64,000 bases of DNA from assembly GCA_030835305.1 (NCBI GenBank), contig JAURPJ010000057.1:1-64000 (forward strand), in the 5' to 3' direction. Positions within the stretch are counted from its first letter, which is position 1. The number at the start of each line of letters is the position of its first letter. This DNA is from Verrucomicrobiota bacterium (GTDB lineage: Bacteria; Verrucomicrobiota; Verrucomicrobiia; Verrucomicrobiales; Akkermansiaceae). Below are positions 9,125 through 17,301 of the stretch, one piece after another. The translations under genes were made by a program, and so were the position numbers. The notes under the pieces are model-generated. The model saw only the letters and a program-made list of their open reading frames with translations. It was not told the DNA's origin and made no database searches.

Positions 9125-9982
9125 ATGGGTGAATACGACGATGAAGATGGAGCTCTTGATGTGACCGAGAGTGTTCAGTTGCTTTTTGTTCGTCACGAGA
9201 ACTCGATCCGGGCTTTTGTGAGATCCCTGCAACCTTCTCTCGCTGATGCCGACGATGTCATGCAGGAGACTTTCCTGACGATTTCTCGAAAGTCCTCCAC
9301 CTTCGAGCCGGGCTCCAATTTTCTGGCCTGGGCCTGTGGAATTGCCCGCTTCAAGGTCCTGGAAAATTTTCGTCAACGGAAGCGCGCCAATATCCTCAGT
9401 GAAGCCGCCACCACCGCTTACGTCGATGCGCAGCACGGCCGCGTTCTCGAGGCCTTGGCCAAAAGCCCCTACAAGGACAACACCATCGTCATCTTCATCT
9501 CCGACCACGGGTTTCACCTCGCCGAAAAAGACCACTGGCAAAAAGGCACCCTCTGGGAAGAAGCGACCAACTCCATGCTCATGTGCCGCGTCCCCGGCAT
9601 GACCAAGCCCGGTGGCTCCACCAAAGCCTGCGTCTCATTGCAAGACCTCTACCCGACTCTTCTCGACCTTTGCCAAATGCCCAAGCCAGACCATGTCGAT
9701 GGCAAATCATTGGCTCCCCTTCTCAAAAACCCTCAAGCCAACTGGGAAAGCACCGCCATCAGCTACCTCTATGATCGATACGCCAGCATCCGCACCGAGC
9801 AATTCCGCTACATCCGCTATCAAGACGGCCAACAAGAACTTTACGACCACAAAAAGGATCCTCACGAGTGGAAGAACGAAGCCGACAACCCTAAATACAC
9901 AGAGACTCTTGAAACTCTCAAAAGGCGACTACCGGCACTCGAGCATATGGCCTCGCAGCTGGTCAGGAACCGGAAAAAATAG
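9125..9982 (+). CDS. Chimera: ECF sigma factor N-terminus fused to sulfatase C-terminus
   Basis: This 285-residue frame joins two unrelated gene parts. Residues 1 to about 93 are an ECF sigma-70 region 2 (VQLLFVRHENSIRAFVRSLQ, DADDVMQETFLTISRK and FLAWACGIARFKVLENFRQR). From about residue 98 onward it is the C-terminal half of an iduronate-sulfatase-like protein (YVDAQHGRVLEALAKSPYKDNT, ISDHGFHLAEKDHWQK and LYDHKKDPHEWKN). Missing are sigma region 4 and the sulfatase N-terminal half with the formylglycine cysteine, so neither activity is expected. ATG 9125 is used; a TTG at 9089 would add 12 residues. The junction lies near 9398-9425. It is in frame with no stop, so it may be translated. A real deletion and an assembly join are both possible. 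Confidence 0.85.
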   Translation: MGEYDDEDGALDVTESVQLLFVRHENSIRAFVRSLQPSLADADDVMQETFLTISRKSSTFEPGSNFLAWACGIARFKVLENFRQRKRANILSEAATTAYVDAQHGRVLEALAKSPYKDNTIVIFISDHGFHLAEKDHWQKGTLWEEATNSMLMCRVPGMTKPGGSTKACVSLQDLYPTLLDLCQMPKPDHVDGKSLAPLLKNPQANWESTAISYLYDRYASIRTEQFRYIRYQDGQQELYDHKKDPHEWKNEADNPKYTETLETLKRRLPALEHMASQLVRNRKK

Positions 9983-10120
9983 CAAGATTGCTAGCACAAT
10001 TCTGCCACAGCCTAGTTAAGTCAGGACCGCATTATAGCGAACGCTCGCGATGGATATCACATAGTTCCTTTCCTTCGGCTCCGACTTGCCAGATTCCCAA
10101 CTGGGGGCCAAGCTCCCCGC

Positions 10121-10480
10121 ATGGCTCACCTCAATGTCCTCGGAGAAGATCTCGCTACTTGCTCCACCGACCCCATGACCGGCTTCTTCCGCGATGGTTG
10201 CTGTCGCACCGGGGCTGGCGACCGCGGTCTTCATTGTGTCTGCGCCGTCATGACTCGGGAATTCCTCGAGTTCAGCCGAAATCAGGGAAACGATCTCATG
10301 ACTCCTCGCCCTGAATTTTCCTTCCCCGGACTCCGACCCGGCGATCAATGGTGCCTCTGTGTTCTGCGCTGGAAAGAAGCCCTCGACCACGGCTGCGCGC
10401 CCAAAGTCGACCTCAACGCCACCTCGGTCGTCGCCCTTGAATTCGTCGATCTTTTGGACCTCAGAAAACACTCGGTTTAA
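10121..10480 (+). CDS. DUF2237 family protein
   Basis: This 119-residue protein matches DUF2237 throughout: NVLGEDLATCSTDPMTGFFRDGCC near the start, then GLHCVCAVMTREFLEFSRNQGNDL, TPRPEFSFPGLRPGDQWCLC and RWKEALDHGCAP. The conserved cysteines (CCRTG, CVCAV and CLC) suggest metal binding, but no biochemical role is established to my knowledge. Length is normal for the family. It overlaps the next start codon by one base (TAATG), so the following genes are probably translated together with it. Confidence 0.9.
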   Translation: MAHLNVLGEDLATCSTDPMTGFFRDGCCRTGAGDRGLHCVCAVMTREFLEFSRNQGNDLMTPRPEFSFPGLRPGDQWCLCVLRWKEALDHGCAPKVDLNATSVVALEFVDLLDLRKHSV

Positions 10481-10866
10481 TGAAGGAAGAGTATCACCAA
10501 ACTCAATTCGTCACCGTTCTTGAGGGGGCCAGTGCCCCCAATCACTTCTTCATCGTCACGGCCCACAATCCCTGCGGAGAAATTGCCCCTGACCAGGAAA
10601 ATGTCCAAAACAATGCACGTCTTCTTGAAGTCACTCAAGCTTCCAGGTGGCATTGCTTCCCCGTCACCGGCCAATGTGAAGATCATGCCGAAGCCGGCTT
10701 TGGAATCGAGTGCTCCCGCTCCGAAGCGATCGCCTTAGGAAAGAAATTTCGACAAGACGCGATTTACGAAATCCGCGACGATCAGGTCATCCTTGTCGAT
10801 TGCAATGAAACCGAAACCGATGAAATCGTTGGCAGCTGGTCCAAACTTCAAGCATCCGTTTTATGA
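10480..10866 (+). CDS. DUF3293 family protein
   Basis: This 128-residue protein resembles DUF3293 (FFIVTAHNPCGE, ENVQNNARLLEV, EAGFGIECSRSEAIALGKKFRQDAIYEI). The family has no assigned function that I know of. Length is usual for the family. It shares one base with the preceding stop and overlaps the SMUG1-like gene by 4 bp (ATGA). This tight packing implies a three-gene transcription unit. Confidence 0.82.
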   Translation: MKEEYHQTQFVTVLEGASAPNHFFIVTAHNPCGEIAPDQENVQNNARLLEVTQASRWHCFPVTGQCEDHAEAGFGIECSRSEAIALGKKFRQDAIYEIRDDQVILVDCNETETDEIVGSWSKLQASVL

Positions 10867-11576
10867 GCAAACACCCTCTCGTTGCCGCTGCCGACGATCT
10901 CCGCAAACAACTACGAGGCCTGAAGTTCCCTGCCCCCGTCGCATACATATACAACCCGCTCGAATACGCCTGGGATCGTCATTGCGACTACCTCAAGAAC
11001 TTCGGAAGTGGAGCCAAGAAGGTCCTCTTTCTCGGCATGAATCCCGGACCTTATGGCATGGCTCAGACCGGCGTTCCTTTTGGTGAAATCCCACACGTGC
11101 GAGACTGGATGGGCATCTCCGGCCCGGTGGAAAAGCCAAACCCCGAACACCCCAAGCGCCCCGTCTCCGGCTTCGCCTGCGAACGCTCCGAAGTATCCGG
11201 CCGCAGACTTTGGGGCCTCTTTGCGGAACTTTTCGGTTCGGCCGAAGCCTTCTTCGAGAATCATTTCGTAGCCAACTTCTGCCCTCTCGTTTGGATGAAA
11301 GACACCGGCGCCAACATCACACCCGACAAGCTCCCGCGCGACTGCATGGAACCGGTCGAGAAAGCCTGCCACAGGCACCTCGCCCGCATCGTCGAAACCC
11401 TCCAGCCGGAAAAATTGATTGGAGTTGGAGCCTTCGCTGAAAAGCAACTTGCCACCGTTAAAACGGACGAACACCAACTAGGAAAAATCCTTCACCCATC
11501 GCCGGCTTCCCCTGCAGCAAACCGAGACTTCGCCGGCACCGCCACAAGGCAACTCAAGGAACTTAAAGTACTTTAG
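10863..11576 (+). CDS. SMUG1-type single-strand-selective uracil-DNA glycosylase
   Basis: This 237-residue DNA-repair enzyme removes uracil and oxidised pyrimidines from DNA. SMUG1 signatures are clear: LGMNPGPYGMAQTGVPFGEI (active-site GMNPGP loop), the HPKRPVSGF and RSEVSGRRLWG segments, NFCPLVWM, NITPDKLPRDC, and the minor-groove loop HPSPASPAANRDF. SMUG1 is mainly known from animals but occurs in scattered bacteria including PVC members. The 3' end is intact, but just beyond the stop the opposite-strand gene is broken, so a rearrangement edge lies immediately downstream (about 11577-11600). Confidence 0.93.
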   Translation: MSKHPLVAAADDLRKQLRGLKFPAPVAYIYNPLEYAWDRHCDYLKNFGSGAKKVLFLGMNPGPYGMAQTGVPFGEIPHVRDWMGISGPVEKPNPEHPKRPVSGFACERSEVSGRRLWGLFAELFGSAEAFFENHFVANFCPLVWMKDTGANITPDKLPRDCMEPVEKACHRHLARIVETLQPEKLIGVGAFAEKQLATVKTDEHQLGKILHPSPASPAANRDFAGTATRQLKELKVL

Positions 11577-11810
11577 AAGCTCGAATTCACATCTTTCGGC
11601 GGAGAAATGACGATCCGCATGCCTGACATTGCGGGCCGCTTCTGCAAATCCAATGAGCAGCTTGGAGGGAACACAGCCCCAATTGAGACACGCCCCACCG
11701 AGTTTATCCTTCTCGATCAAAGCCACTTTCTGACCCGCCTTTGCAGCCACAATTGCCAGTGCCGAAGCTCTTCCTCCACCAAGGACAATGAGATCAAATT
11801 GCTTACTCAT
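11478..11810 (-). pseudogene. Truncated FAD-dependent pyridine nucleotide-disulfide oxidoreductase (MerA/Lpd-like)
   Basis: The first 66 or so residues are the N-terminus of a MerA/dihydrolipoamide-dehydrogenase-type flavoprotein. They contain the FAD-binding LIVLGGGRASALAIVAAKAG motif and the redox-active disulfide motif GGACLNWGCVPSK. Such proteins are usually about 450-480 residues. Here similarity stops near position 11600, and the frame then runs antisense into the 3' end of the SMUG1 gene and stops at 11478. The rest of the flavoprotein is missing. The start ATG overlaps the MsrB-MsrA stop by 8 bp, so it was the second gene of a redox-repair operon. Activity is not expected. Confidence 0.88.
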
Positions 11811-12780
11811 CAGAGCTCAGAAGGTGCTGGAAGGTTTTGCGGAACTTAGCGATCTTGGGCGAAATGACAGCCTGACAGTAGCCTTGGTTTGGATTGCGAT
11901 TGTAATAATTATCGTGATCTGCGGGCGCCGGATAGAATTTCTTAAAGGCCTTCACATCGGTCACGATGTCAGACTCGAAGGCACCCGAAAGCTCCTCTAA
12001 AAGCTTCTCGGCGACTTGGCGTTCCTGCTCCGTCCGATAAAGAATCGTGCTGCGATACTGGGTGCCGACGTCGGCTCCCTGCGCATTCAAGGTGGTTGGG
12101 TCGTGAGTTCCCATGTGAACGCGCAAAAGTTCCCCGTAGCTCACCACTTTCGGATCGTAAGTGATTTGCACGACTTCGGCATGACCTGTTTGCCCGCTGC
12201 AGACCTCTTTGTAAGTCGGGTTCACCACTTCTCCATCACTGAAGCCACTTTCGACCGAGATCACTCCTTTAACGCTTCGGAAGACGGCCTCGGTGCACCA
12301 GTAACATCCTCCCCCAACGGTCGCGATCGCTTCGGTCTCATCGACCTTCTTGAGCGCAACCGCATTCATACAGTAACGCAGCCCGCTGGGGGCCGGGCCG
12401 TCTGGAAAAACATGACCAAGGTGCGCGTCGCAGCTGTTGCAAAGGGTCTCAACCCGGGTCATTCCAATCGAGTAGTCACCATGATAAGAAATCGCGTTTT
12501 CCTTGGCCGGTTGTGTGAAGGAGGGCCACCCTGTTCCGCTGTCGAACTTCTCGCCCGCATCAAAAAGCAAAGCGTCGCAGCACACGCAAGCATACTTGCC
12601 CGGCTCGAAGAGTTCGCACATTCCCGAACTGAAAGGGCGCTCGGTTCCGTGCTGGCGGGCAACGTAAAATTGTTCCTCGGTCAATTGTTCGCGCCATTCG
12701 TTATCCGACTTCCGGACTTTACGGTCGGGCTCGGGATTTCCATCGGCAGCGAATTTTAAAATATCGTTCCAGGTTAACAT
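11803..12780 (-). CDS. msrBA: Peptide methionine sulfoxide reductase MsrB-MsrA fusion
   Basis: This 325-residue bifunctional enzyme reduces both R- and S-methionine sulfoxide. The MsrB domain comes first, with zinc cysteines C65/C68 and C114/C117 and catalytic C137 in RYCMNAV. The MsrA domain follows, with catalytic C159 in GGGCYWCTEAVF, and HAEVVQITYDP and GTQYRS further on. The B-then-A order is the reverse of the MsrA-MsrB fusion in PilB-like proteins. No signal peptide is evident, so it is probably cytoplasmic. It was followed by a flavin disulfide reductase, now truncated, which might have supplied reducing power; that link is inference. Confidence 0.95.
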   Translation of the reverse strand: MLTWNDILKFAADGNPEPDRKVRKSDNEWREQLTEEQFYVARQHGTERPFSSGMCELFEPGKYACVCCDALLFDAGEKFDSGTGWPSFTQPAKENAISYHGDYSIGMTRVETLCNSCDAHLGHVFPDGPAPSGLRYCMNAVALKKVDETEAIATVGGGCYWCTEAVFRSVKGVISVESGFSDGEVVNPTYKEVCSGQTGHAEVVQITYDPKVVSYGELLRVHMGTHDPTTLNAQGADVGTQYRSTILYRTEQERQVAEKLLEELSGAFESDIVTDVKAFKKFYPAPADHDNYYNRNPNQGYCQAVISPKIAKFRKTFQHLLSSDE

Positions 12781-12834
12781 GTTCGTTTTTATTTAAGTCT
12801 TGGGAAGGAATCCTATTCCCCCGAAAATGCAAGA

Positions 12835-13527
12835 TCACCGACGCTTGCGGGCCAGCAGAATACAATGCCGTGAGCGCTTCGACTTTTCGTGAGGCTTGGA
12901 GGCAAATTCCTCCACCTGGAATCCCGCCTTGATCAGCATCTTCTTGAATCGTGGCGCCGGCTCGGAAAGCCAGTAGGCGAGACATCCTTTTCCGGTAATG
13001 ACATTACGCAACTTGTCGAGAAAACCAGGTGAGTAGAGCCGCGAGTTGCCCGAAGTGATGAGATCGTCCGGCGTATTGTCAATATCGAGGAGAAGAGCAT
13101 CGTAAGAACCCGGCTTCGCGTCCGAGATAATATCGTAAAGATCACCTTGAATAATATGGGTCCGGGGATCTTCCAAAAGCGGCCCGTTATGCTCCACCAA
13201 GTGAGTGCGATTCCACTCGATCAGCGGAGGCATCAACTCGGCAACATCCACCGTCGCGGGACTCCCCACCAACTCCAGGGTTCGCTTCAAAGTAAAACCC
13301 AATCCAAGACCGCCGATCAAAATCCTGGGGTGATCAGGCCGCGACCCCTTCCCCTCCTTCAAAGCCTGACAACCGTAATCCGCCAACATTTGTTCGGAGT
13401 AGGTGAGCGCAGTGCTCATCAACTCGAAGCCATTATATTTGAGGTAGATTTTTCCGTCGTGCTTGTGGAGCGAATAGATCGTGCCGTCCGGCATGGTGGA
13501 CTCGGCAAGCTTCACGTAGGGTTTCAT
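12835..13527 (-). CDS. Spermidine-synthase-like SAM-fold protein
   Basis: This protein of about 230 residues has a Rossmann fold of the spermidine/spermine synthase superfamily: a nucleotide-binding loop ILIGGLGLGFTLKRTL, an acidic residue at the end of strand two (VDVAELMPPLIEWNR), a GD motif (IIQGDLYDII) and YDALLLDIDNTPDDL at the active-site position. An N-terminal beta-rich segment (GTIYSLHKHDGKIYLKYNG) fits the synthase N-terminal domain. Many stand-alone bacterial members of this group have no proven polyamine role, so substrate is unassigned. ATG 13527 was chosen over the in-frame ATG 13545 because the first conserved segment begins there. Confidence 0.8.
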   Translation of the reverse strand: MKPYVKLAESTMPDGTIYSLHKHDGKIYLKYNGFELMSTALTYSEQMLADYGCQALKEGKGSRPDHPRILIGGLGLGFTLKRTLELVGSPATVDVAELMPPLIEWNRTHLVEHNGPLLEDPRTHIIQGDLYDIISDAKPGSYDALLLDIDNTPDDLITSGNSRLYSPGFLDKLRNVITGKGCLAYWLSEPAPRFKKMLIKAGFQVEEFASKPHEKSKRSRHCILLARKRR

Positions 13528-13570
13528 TGCAAAGACCTTCTCCAATGGAGACCGATGAGCAAGGCAAACC

Positions 13571-15583
13571 CTACTGATTCAAGGCGCGAACCATATCACG
13601 GCCCAGAGCGTCACCGATCAGGAAGTAACTTTCAGCGTTTCCAAACCAATGGTGGCCGTGACTTGTATTGGGAGAAAGTTCCGGCGGACGGGCAAAATCG
13701 CTGGTTCTCGTAAACCAAGCTTTCTCGATCTTTTCCACCCCTTCTTTTTGCGCGTTGCGAAATTTTTCCATTCCCGACCCTGCCTTGGCTTCTCCGCCAT
13801 TGCCGAGTTCGCCCACGACAAACTCAGCCCATGGAAATCGAAATTCCCCCCTCAAATCGGCCGCCAGATTCACGAGATTCTCCGTATATTCCTCTGTCGC
13901 TTCTTTTGAGACCATGTCGTTCCAACCCTGCATCCAAACAAATCCTTTCAACTCATAACTTCCGGTAGGCAGTTCCTCGAGTCCGGCGCGAATCTCCTCA
14001 ACCATCCTGATATAAAACTCACCGGTTTCACCTTCCGAACTTGGTGGCCGGAAGTCTTTGTGAAGACTCTTTCCACCCCATGCGGTTTTGATGAGGAGCA
14101 CTTCACGATCCTTGAAGTGTTCGCCCACCACAAAACCAAACTGCAACTCGGGGCCGATATGACTCGAGCCTCCATACCCCGTGTAGCCGATCGTCAACGG
14201 GCCACTCCGAACCTTATCCTTCTGCTTAAATCTGATTCGCACATTACCTGGCCCAAGCCAATTTCCATCGACATTTCTCAGGTGCTTCATCTTCTCTTTG
14301 CTTTGAGAGTGCTCCATCGACCAAACAAGATTTCCCTTCCCTCCATTGTAGTGCTTTTCGTGATCCATCGAAACGACCCCTTGACCCTGCATGTTTGATT
14401 GACCCGCGAGCACGAAAACAACGGTCTTCTTTTTCTGTAGCTCCCTCGTCAACCAGGGCCCCACCTTTTCAGCCCAGGCCCAGCCGTGAGCCCTCAGACC
14501 TTTGCCGCTGAAATGCACGCCCTTGCCCCCACGATCACGATAATCACCCGTCAGCAAATCGGTATCCGGTCCCTCCAAAGCCACTCCTGACTCCCATAGT
14601 GCTTTTTGAGCCGCCCGAATGTCTTCCGAACCCGTGTCGTCGGGATTGTGATAACTCGCTTGAGCGACAAACCACGGACAATCCCAGCCCAGGTCCTTCC
14701 GGGTCGCTTTGATTAACTTTGTCAGATACTTCTGATACAACCCACCCGGCAAAGTCCGGCTCTCGTCCTTTTGATTGGCATCCGACTCCCCTTGGTGCCA
14801 AAGCACCGCGCGAAATCCATACCGGCCGAGTGACTTCGTCCGCTCGATAAAATTGCGATAGACTTCCCCCTTGCTCATCCATCCCCCTTCGGGATGAGTG
14901 GCCACTTTGTTCGTGATCGTGGGAGGGTTGGGAAAGCGCTCACCTTCCGGCAACCATTCCCGCACGCTCGTCGCACCGACCCCGGTCGAAACAATTCCAA
15001 TCGGAACCCCAAACTTCTTCATCAATTCATTTGCAAATGGCGGTATAAAACTGCCTCCGCTACCACTGGCACCCGGTTGCGGATCATCAGCAACCCGCCA
15101 TGTCTTTCCGTCAAAAGTTGAAACAGCTCGATTGTTTGCCTTCTGTTTTTCCTCACCGTGATTCGCTGAATTTGACTGGCCAGCAATCACGAAAACGTCT
15201 CCGATTCCAACATGCTCGACAAAGACCTCTTCAACAATTCCATCACTTCCGATCGTTCGGACTCCCACGCGATGCCATCCTGTCGACATCCCATCCAACT
15301 TGAAGCGAAAGTGGGATTCTCCTTTCTGAATGACTCCTACCTTTCCCCAGCCAAACTGACCACGACTGTCTGATACCTGCACTTTCAAAAGCCCGGGCGC
15401 AGGTTCACTGAGCCGACCTTCAAGGAGCAAAGATCCATTACCACGATCTCCGGACAAATTCCCCCGGGAGGCGCGCTGGAAAACCTGATAGTCGAGAGGC
15501 GAACTCAAAGTCATCTTCGGCGCTGCCAAACAAGGGGACGCGACACAGCCCAGAAAGCCCAAAATAAGCGCAACAATTCTCAT
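13571..15583 (-). CDS. Secreted double-SGNH sialate-O-acetylesterase-like protein
   Basis: This 670-residue secreted protein starts at ATG 15583, which begins a signal peptide (MRIVALILGFLGCVASPCLA). A beta-rich N-terminal region precedes two SGNH/GDSL esterase domains of the SASA group. Domain 1 has the nucleophile motif AGQSNS (S137), WHQGESDA (262-269) and a C-terminal GVHFSGKG His. Domain 2 has AGQSNMQG (S396), WMQGWNDM in place of the usual WHQGE, and a terminal HGHHWFGN His. Both appear catalytic. They would remove acetyl or other acyl groups from glycans outside the cytoplasm. Two different SASA domains in one chain are uncommon. It is co-directional with the DUF6288 gene upstream. Confidence 0.88.
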   Translation of the reverse strand: MRIVALILGFLGCVASPCLAAPKMTLSSPLDYQVFQRASRGNLSGDRGNGSLLLEGRLSEPAPGLLKVQVSDSRGQFGWGKVGVIQKGESHFRFKLDGMSTGWHRVGVRTIGSDGIVEEVFVEHVGIGDVFVIAGQSNSANHGEEKQKANNRAVSTFDGKTWRVADDPQPGASGSGGSFIPPFANELMKKFGVPIGIVSTGVGATSVREWLPEGERFPNPPTITNKVATHPEGGWMSKGEVYRNFIERTKSLGRYGFRAVLWHQGESDANQKDESRTLPGGLYQKYLTKLIKATRKDLGWDCPWFVAQASYHNPDDTGSEDIRAAQKALWESGVALEGPDTDLLTGDYRDRGGKGVHFSGKGLRAHGWAWAEKVGPWLTRELQKKKTVVFVLAGQSNMQGQGVVSMDHEKHYNGGKGNLVWSMEHSQSKEKMKHLRNVDGNWLGPGNVRIRFKQKDKVRSGPLTIGYTGYGGSSHIGPELQFGFVVGEHFKDREVLLIKTAWGGKSLHKDFRPPSSEGETGEFYIRMVEEIRAGLEELPTGSYELKGFVWMQGWNDMVSKEATEEYTENLVNLAADLRGEFRFPWAEFVVGELGNGGEAKAGSGMEKFRNAQKEGVEKIEKAWFTRTSDFARPPELSPNTSHGHHWFGNAESYFLIGDALGRDMVRALNQ

Positions 15584-15658
15584 GAGAGCGATCCTCTCAG
15601 CAAAGATGCTTTGAATTAAGCTCAAAGAACGAATTTCTCTCAGCGCCAACCGGTCGAC

Positions 15659-17122
15659 TTACTTGCCCTGAATCTGTAGCACGGGCTCTTCCATTGCATA
15701 GACCAAAGCCATCGCCGCAGTGAGATGCAGGCGCGATGACATGTAGTATCCCTTATCGTACATATCCCGACCCGGAAGGGAAACAAACGAGCCATCGTGA
15801 CATCTTGCCATGTTCAGCCAGGCCAGATTGTAATCCATCATCTCCCGGATTGTCTTCTCATCGCCGGAAACATTACTCCCGAGCAAGCCCCAGCACACCG
15901 AGAGAATATTGTCGGCATGAGCATCATTGAGATACTTTTTGGAACGAATCAAACCACTGGAAACCAGATTGATATACTCATCGTTCACTTTACTCTCGCC
16001 CGCTAGGTCATGAGCGATCAATGCCAGCCCCTGGCGCCCCGCGGCTGAGTATGCCCCGCGCTTGGTGTGGTAGCCAATATACCCTGTCTCGTCGGTGCTC
16101 TTGCGCAGATAGTCAAAGCCCAGATCGACTTTCGCCTGATCCACTTCCGCGCCACACTTCTTGGCCAACTCCCAAGCGGCCAAGGCCAGTGCCGTGGTAA
16201 TATTCATGGTGCCGTAACCACCGACATTGGTATTGTGGCCGAATCCGCCCGTCCGGAATTTATGCCCCACATTTCCCATCTTCCCGTGGGTTCGGTCCTT
16301 GTAATTGGTCATATCCTCAACCTGCGCCGTCTCCAGCTTGGCCGCCAAGGCCTGAATCGTTTTGAGAACCTTTTCATCCTTCGAGAGCAGGTAATATTCG
16401 GATAGAAAAATGCACTGATAGCTCACTGGCCACACCCAGATTCCATCCCGCGGAGCTTGCAGCCACGAATGGGCCAACTTCGTTGCCTGGTCCATTTGCC
16501 CCGAAGCCAATAGAGCGAGACCACTCATGCATTTGGCATGGCATTGCTCCTTCTGGATGAAGGGGTGATTGGTGAGATACTTCGCAGCCCGTTCGGCAAG
16601 AAGCTGCGACTTCTTGCACTTGAAAGGATAGGTCTTGGCAAAGCGCCCGATCGCCTCCAACCGGATCACCAACTCCTGCTGCTTCCCGTCACGGGTCACC
16701 ATCAAAATCAACCTGCCATCCCCTCCCTCGGATTCCTCAATGGCATTTCCAAAGTCCATCAAAGGCCCTTCGTATCCAATCTCCGGAAATTTCTTCATTC
16801 GGGTCAGGTGATGACCAAAGGTGTGCGCCACTTCGAACTTGCGACCATTCACTCCGGTGATGACGTCATCGATCTCCAGCTTCCCAACCGCCGGCGAGTT
16901 TTCAAAAATATACTTCACCGTAAACGACTTGCTCTCCAGTGTCCCGCGCGCGCCAGTCGGCCCCAGGTTAATCAAATATCCTGGCACATCCTTATCCGGC
17001 CCCTTCTTGATCGGCTTTTCCCAACGCCCCCGGTTGTCCTTTTCAATTGCCCCAAGGGGCAAGATCAAACAACCAACACCTGCCAACAAGCAGAGTGCCA
17101 CTAACCTCATCGATAGATTCAT
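15659..17122 (-). CDS. DUF6288 family secreted protein
   Basis: This protein of about 487 residues has a signal peptide when started at ATG 17122 (MNLSMRLVALCLLAGVGCLILPLGA); ATG 17110 is an alternative. A PDZ-like segment follows (FTVKYIFENSPAVGKLEIDDVITGVNGRKF, given here only in part). The remainder is a helical, terpenoid-cyclase-like toroid with repeats such as GYIGYHTKRGAYSAAGRQGLAL and HDGSFVSLPG. The pattern matches DUF6288 proteins common in Planctomycetota and Verrucomicrobiota. No enzymatic activity is established. It is divergent from the beta-lactamase-fold gene at 17302; the 179-bp gap probably holds both promoters. Confidence 0.75.
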   Translation of the reverse strand: MNLSMRLVALCLLAGVGCLILPLGAIEKDNRGRWEKPIKKGPDKDVPGYLINLGPTGARGTLESKSFTVKYIFENSPAVGKLEIDDVITGVNGRKFEVAHTFGHHLTRMKKFPEIGYEGPLMDFGNAIEESEGGDGRLILMVTRDGKQQELVIRLEAIGRFAKTYPFKCKKSQLLAERAAKYLTNHPFIQKEQCHAKCMSGLALLASGQMDQATKLAHSWLQAPRDGIWVWPVSYQCIFLSEYYLLSKDEKVLKTIQALAAKLETAQVEDMTNYKDRTHGKMGNVGHKFRTGGFGHNTNVGGYGTMNITTALALAAWELAKKCGAEVDQAKVDLGFDYLRKSTDETGYIGYHTKRGAYSAAGRQGLALIAHDLAGESKVNDEYINLVSSGLIRSKKYLNDAHADNILSVCWGLLGSNVSGDEKTIREMMDYNLAWLNMARCHDGSFVSLPGRDMYDKGYYMSSRLHLTAAMALVYAMEEPVLQIQGK

Positions 17123-17301
17123 CCCCGCTGTCTTATTCACTATGGGATCCCAAGGCCACTCCAAAACAGAATCCGCCCTACCCGTTCCAGAGCACCTCGA
17201 TTCATGACTTGCCGAATCGTCAAAAACTGGTCTAAAGGTCAAAGTCAAATTGGCCTGTTGCCCCGGGTCCAATCAAAGCATTCCTCCTCCGAACTCTCGT
17301 C

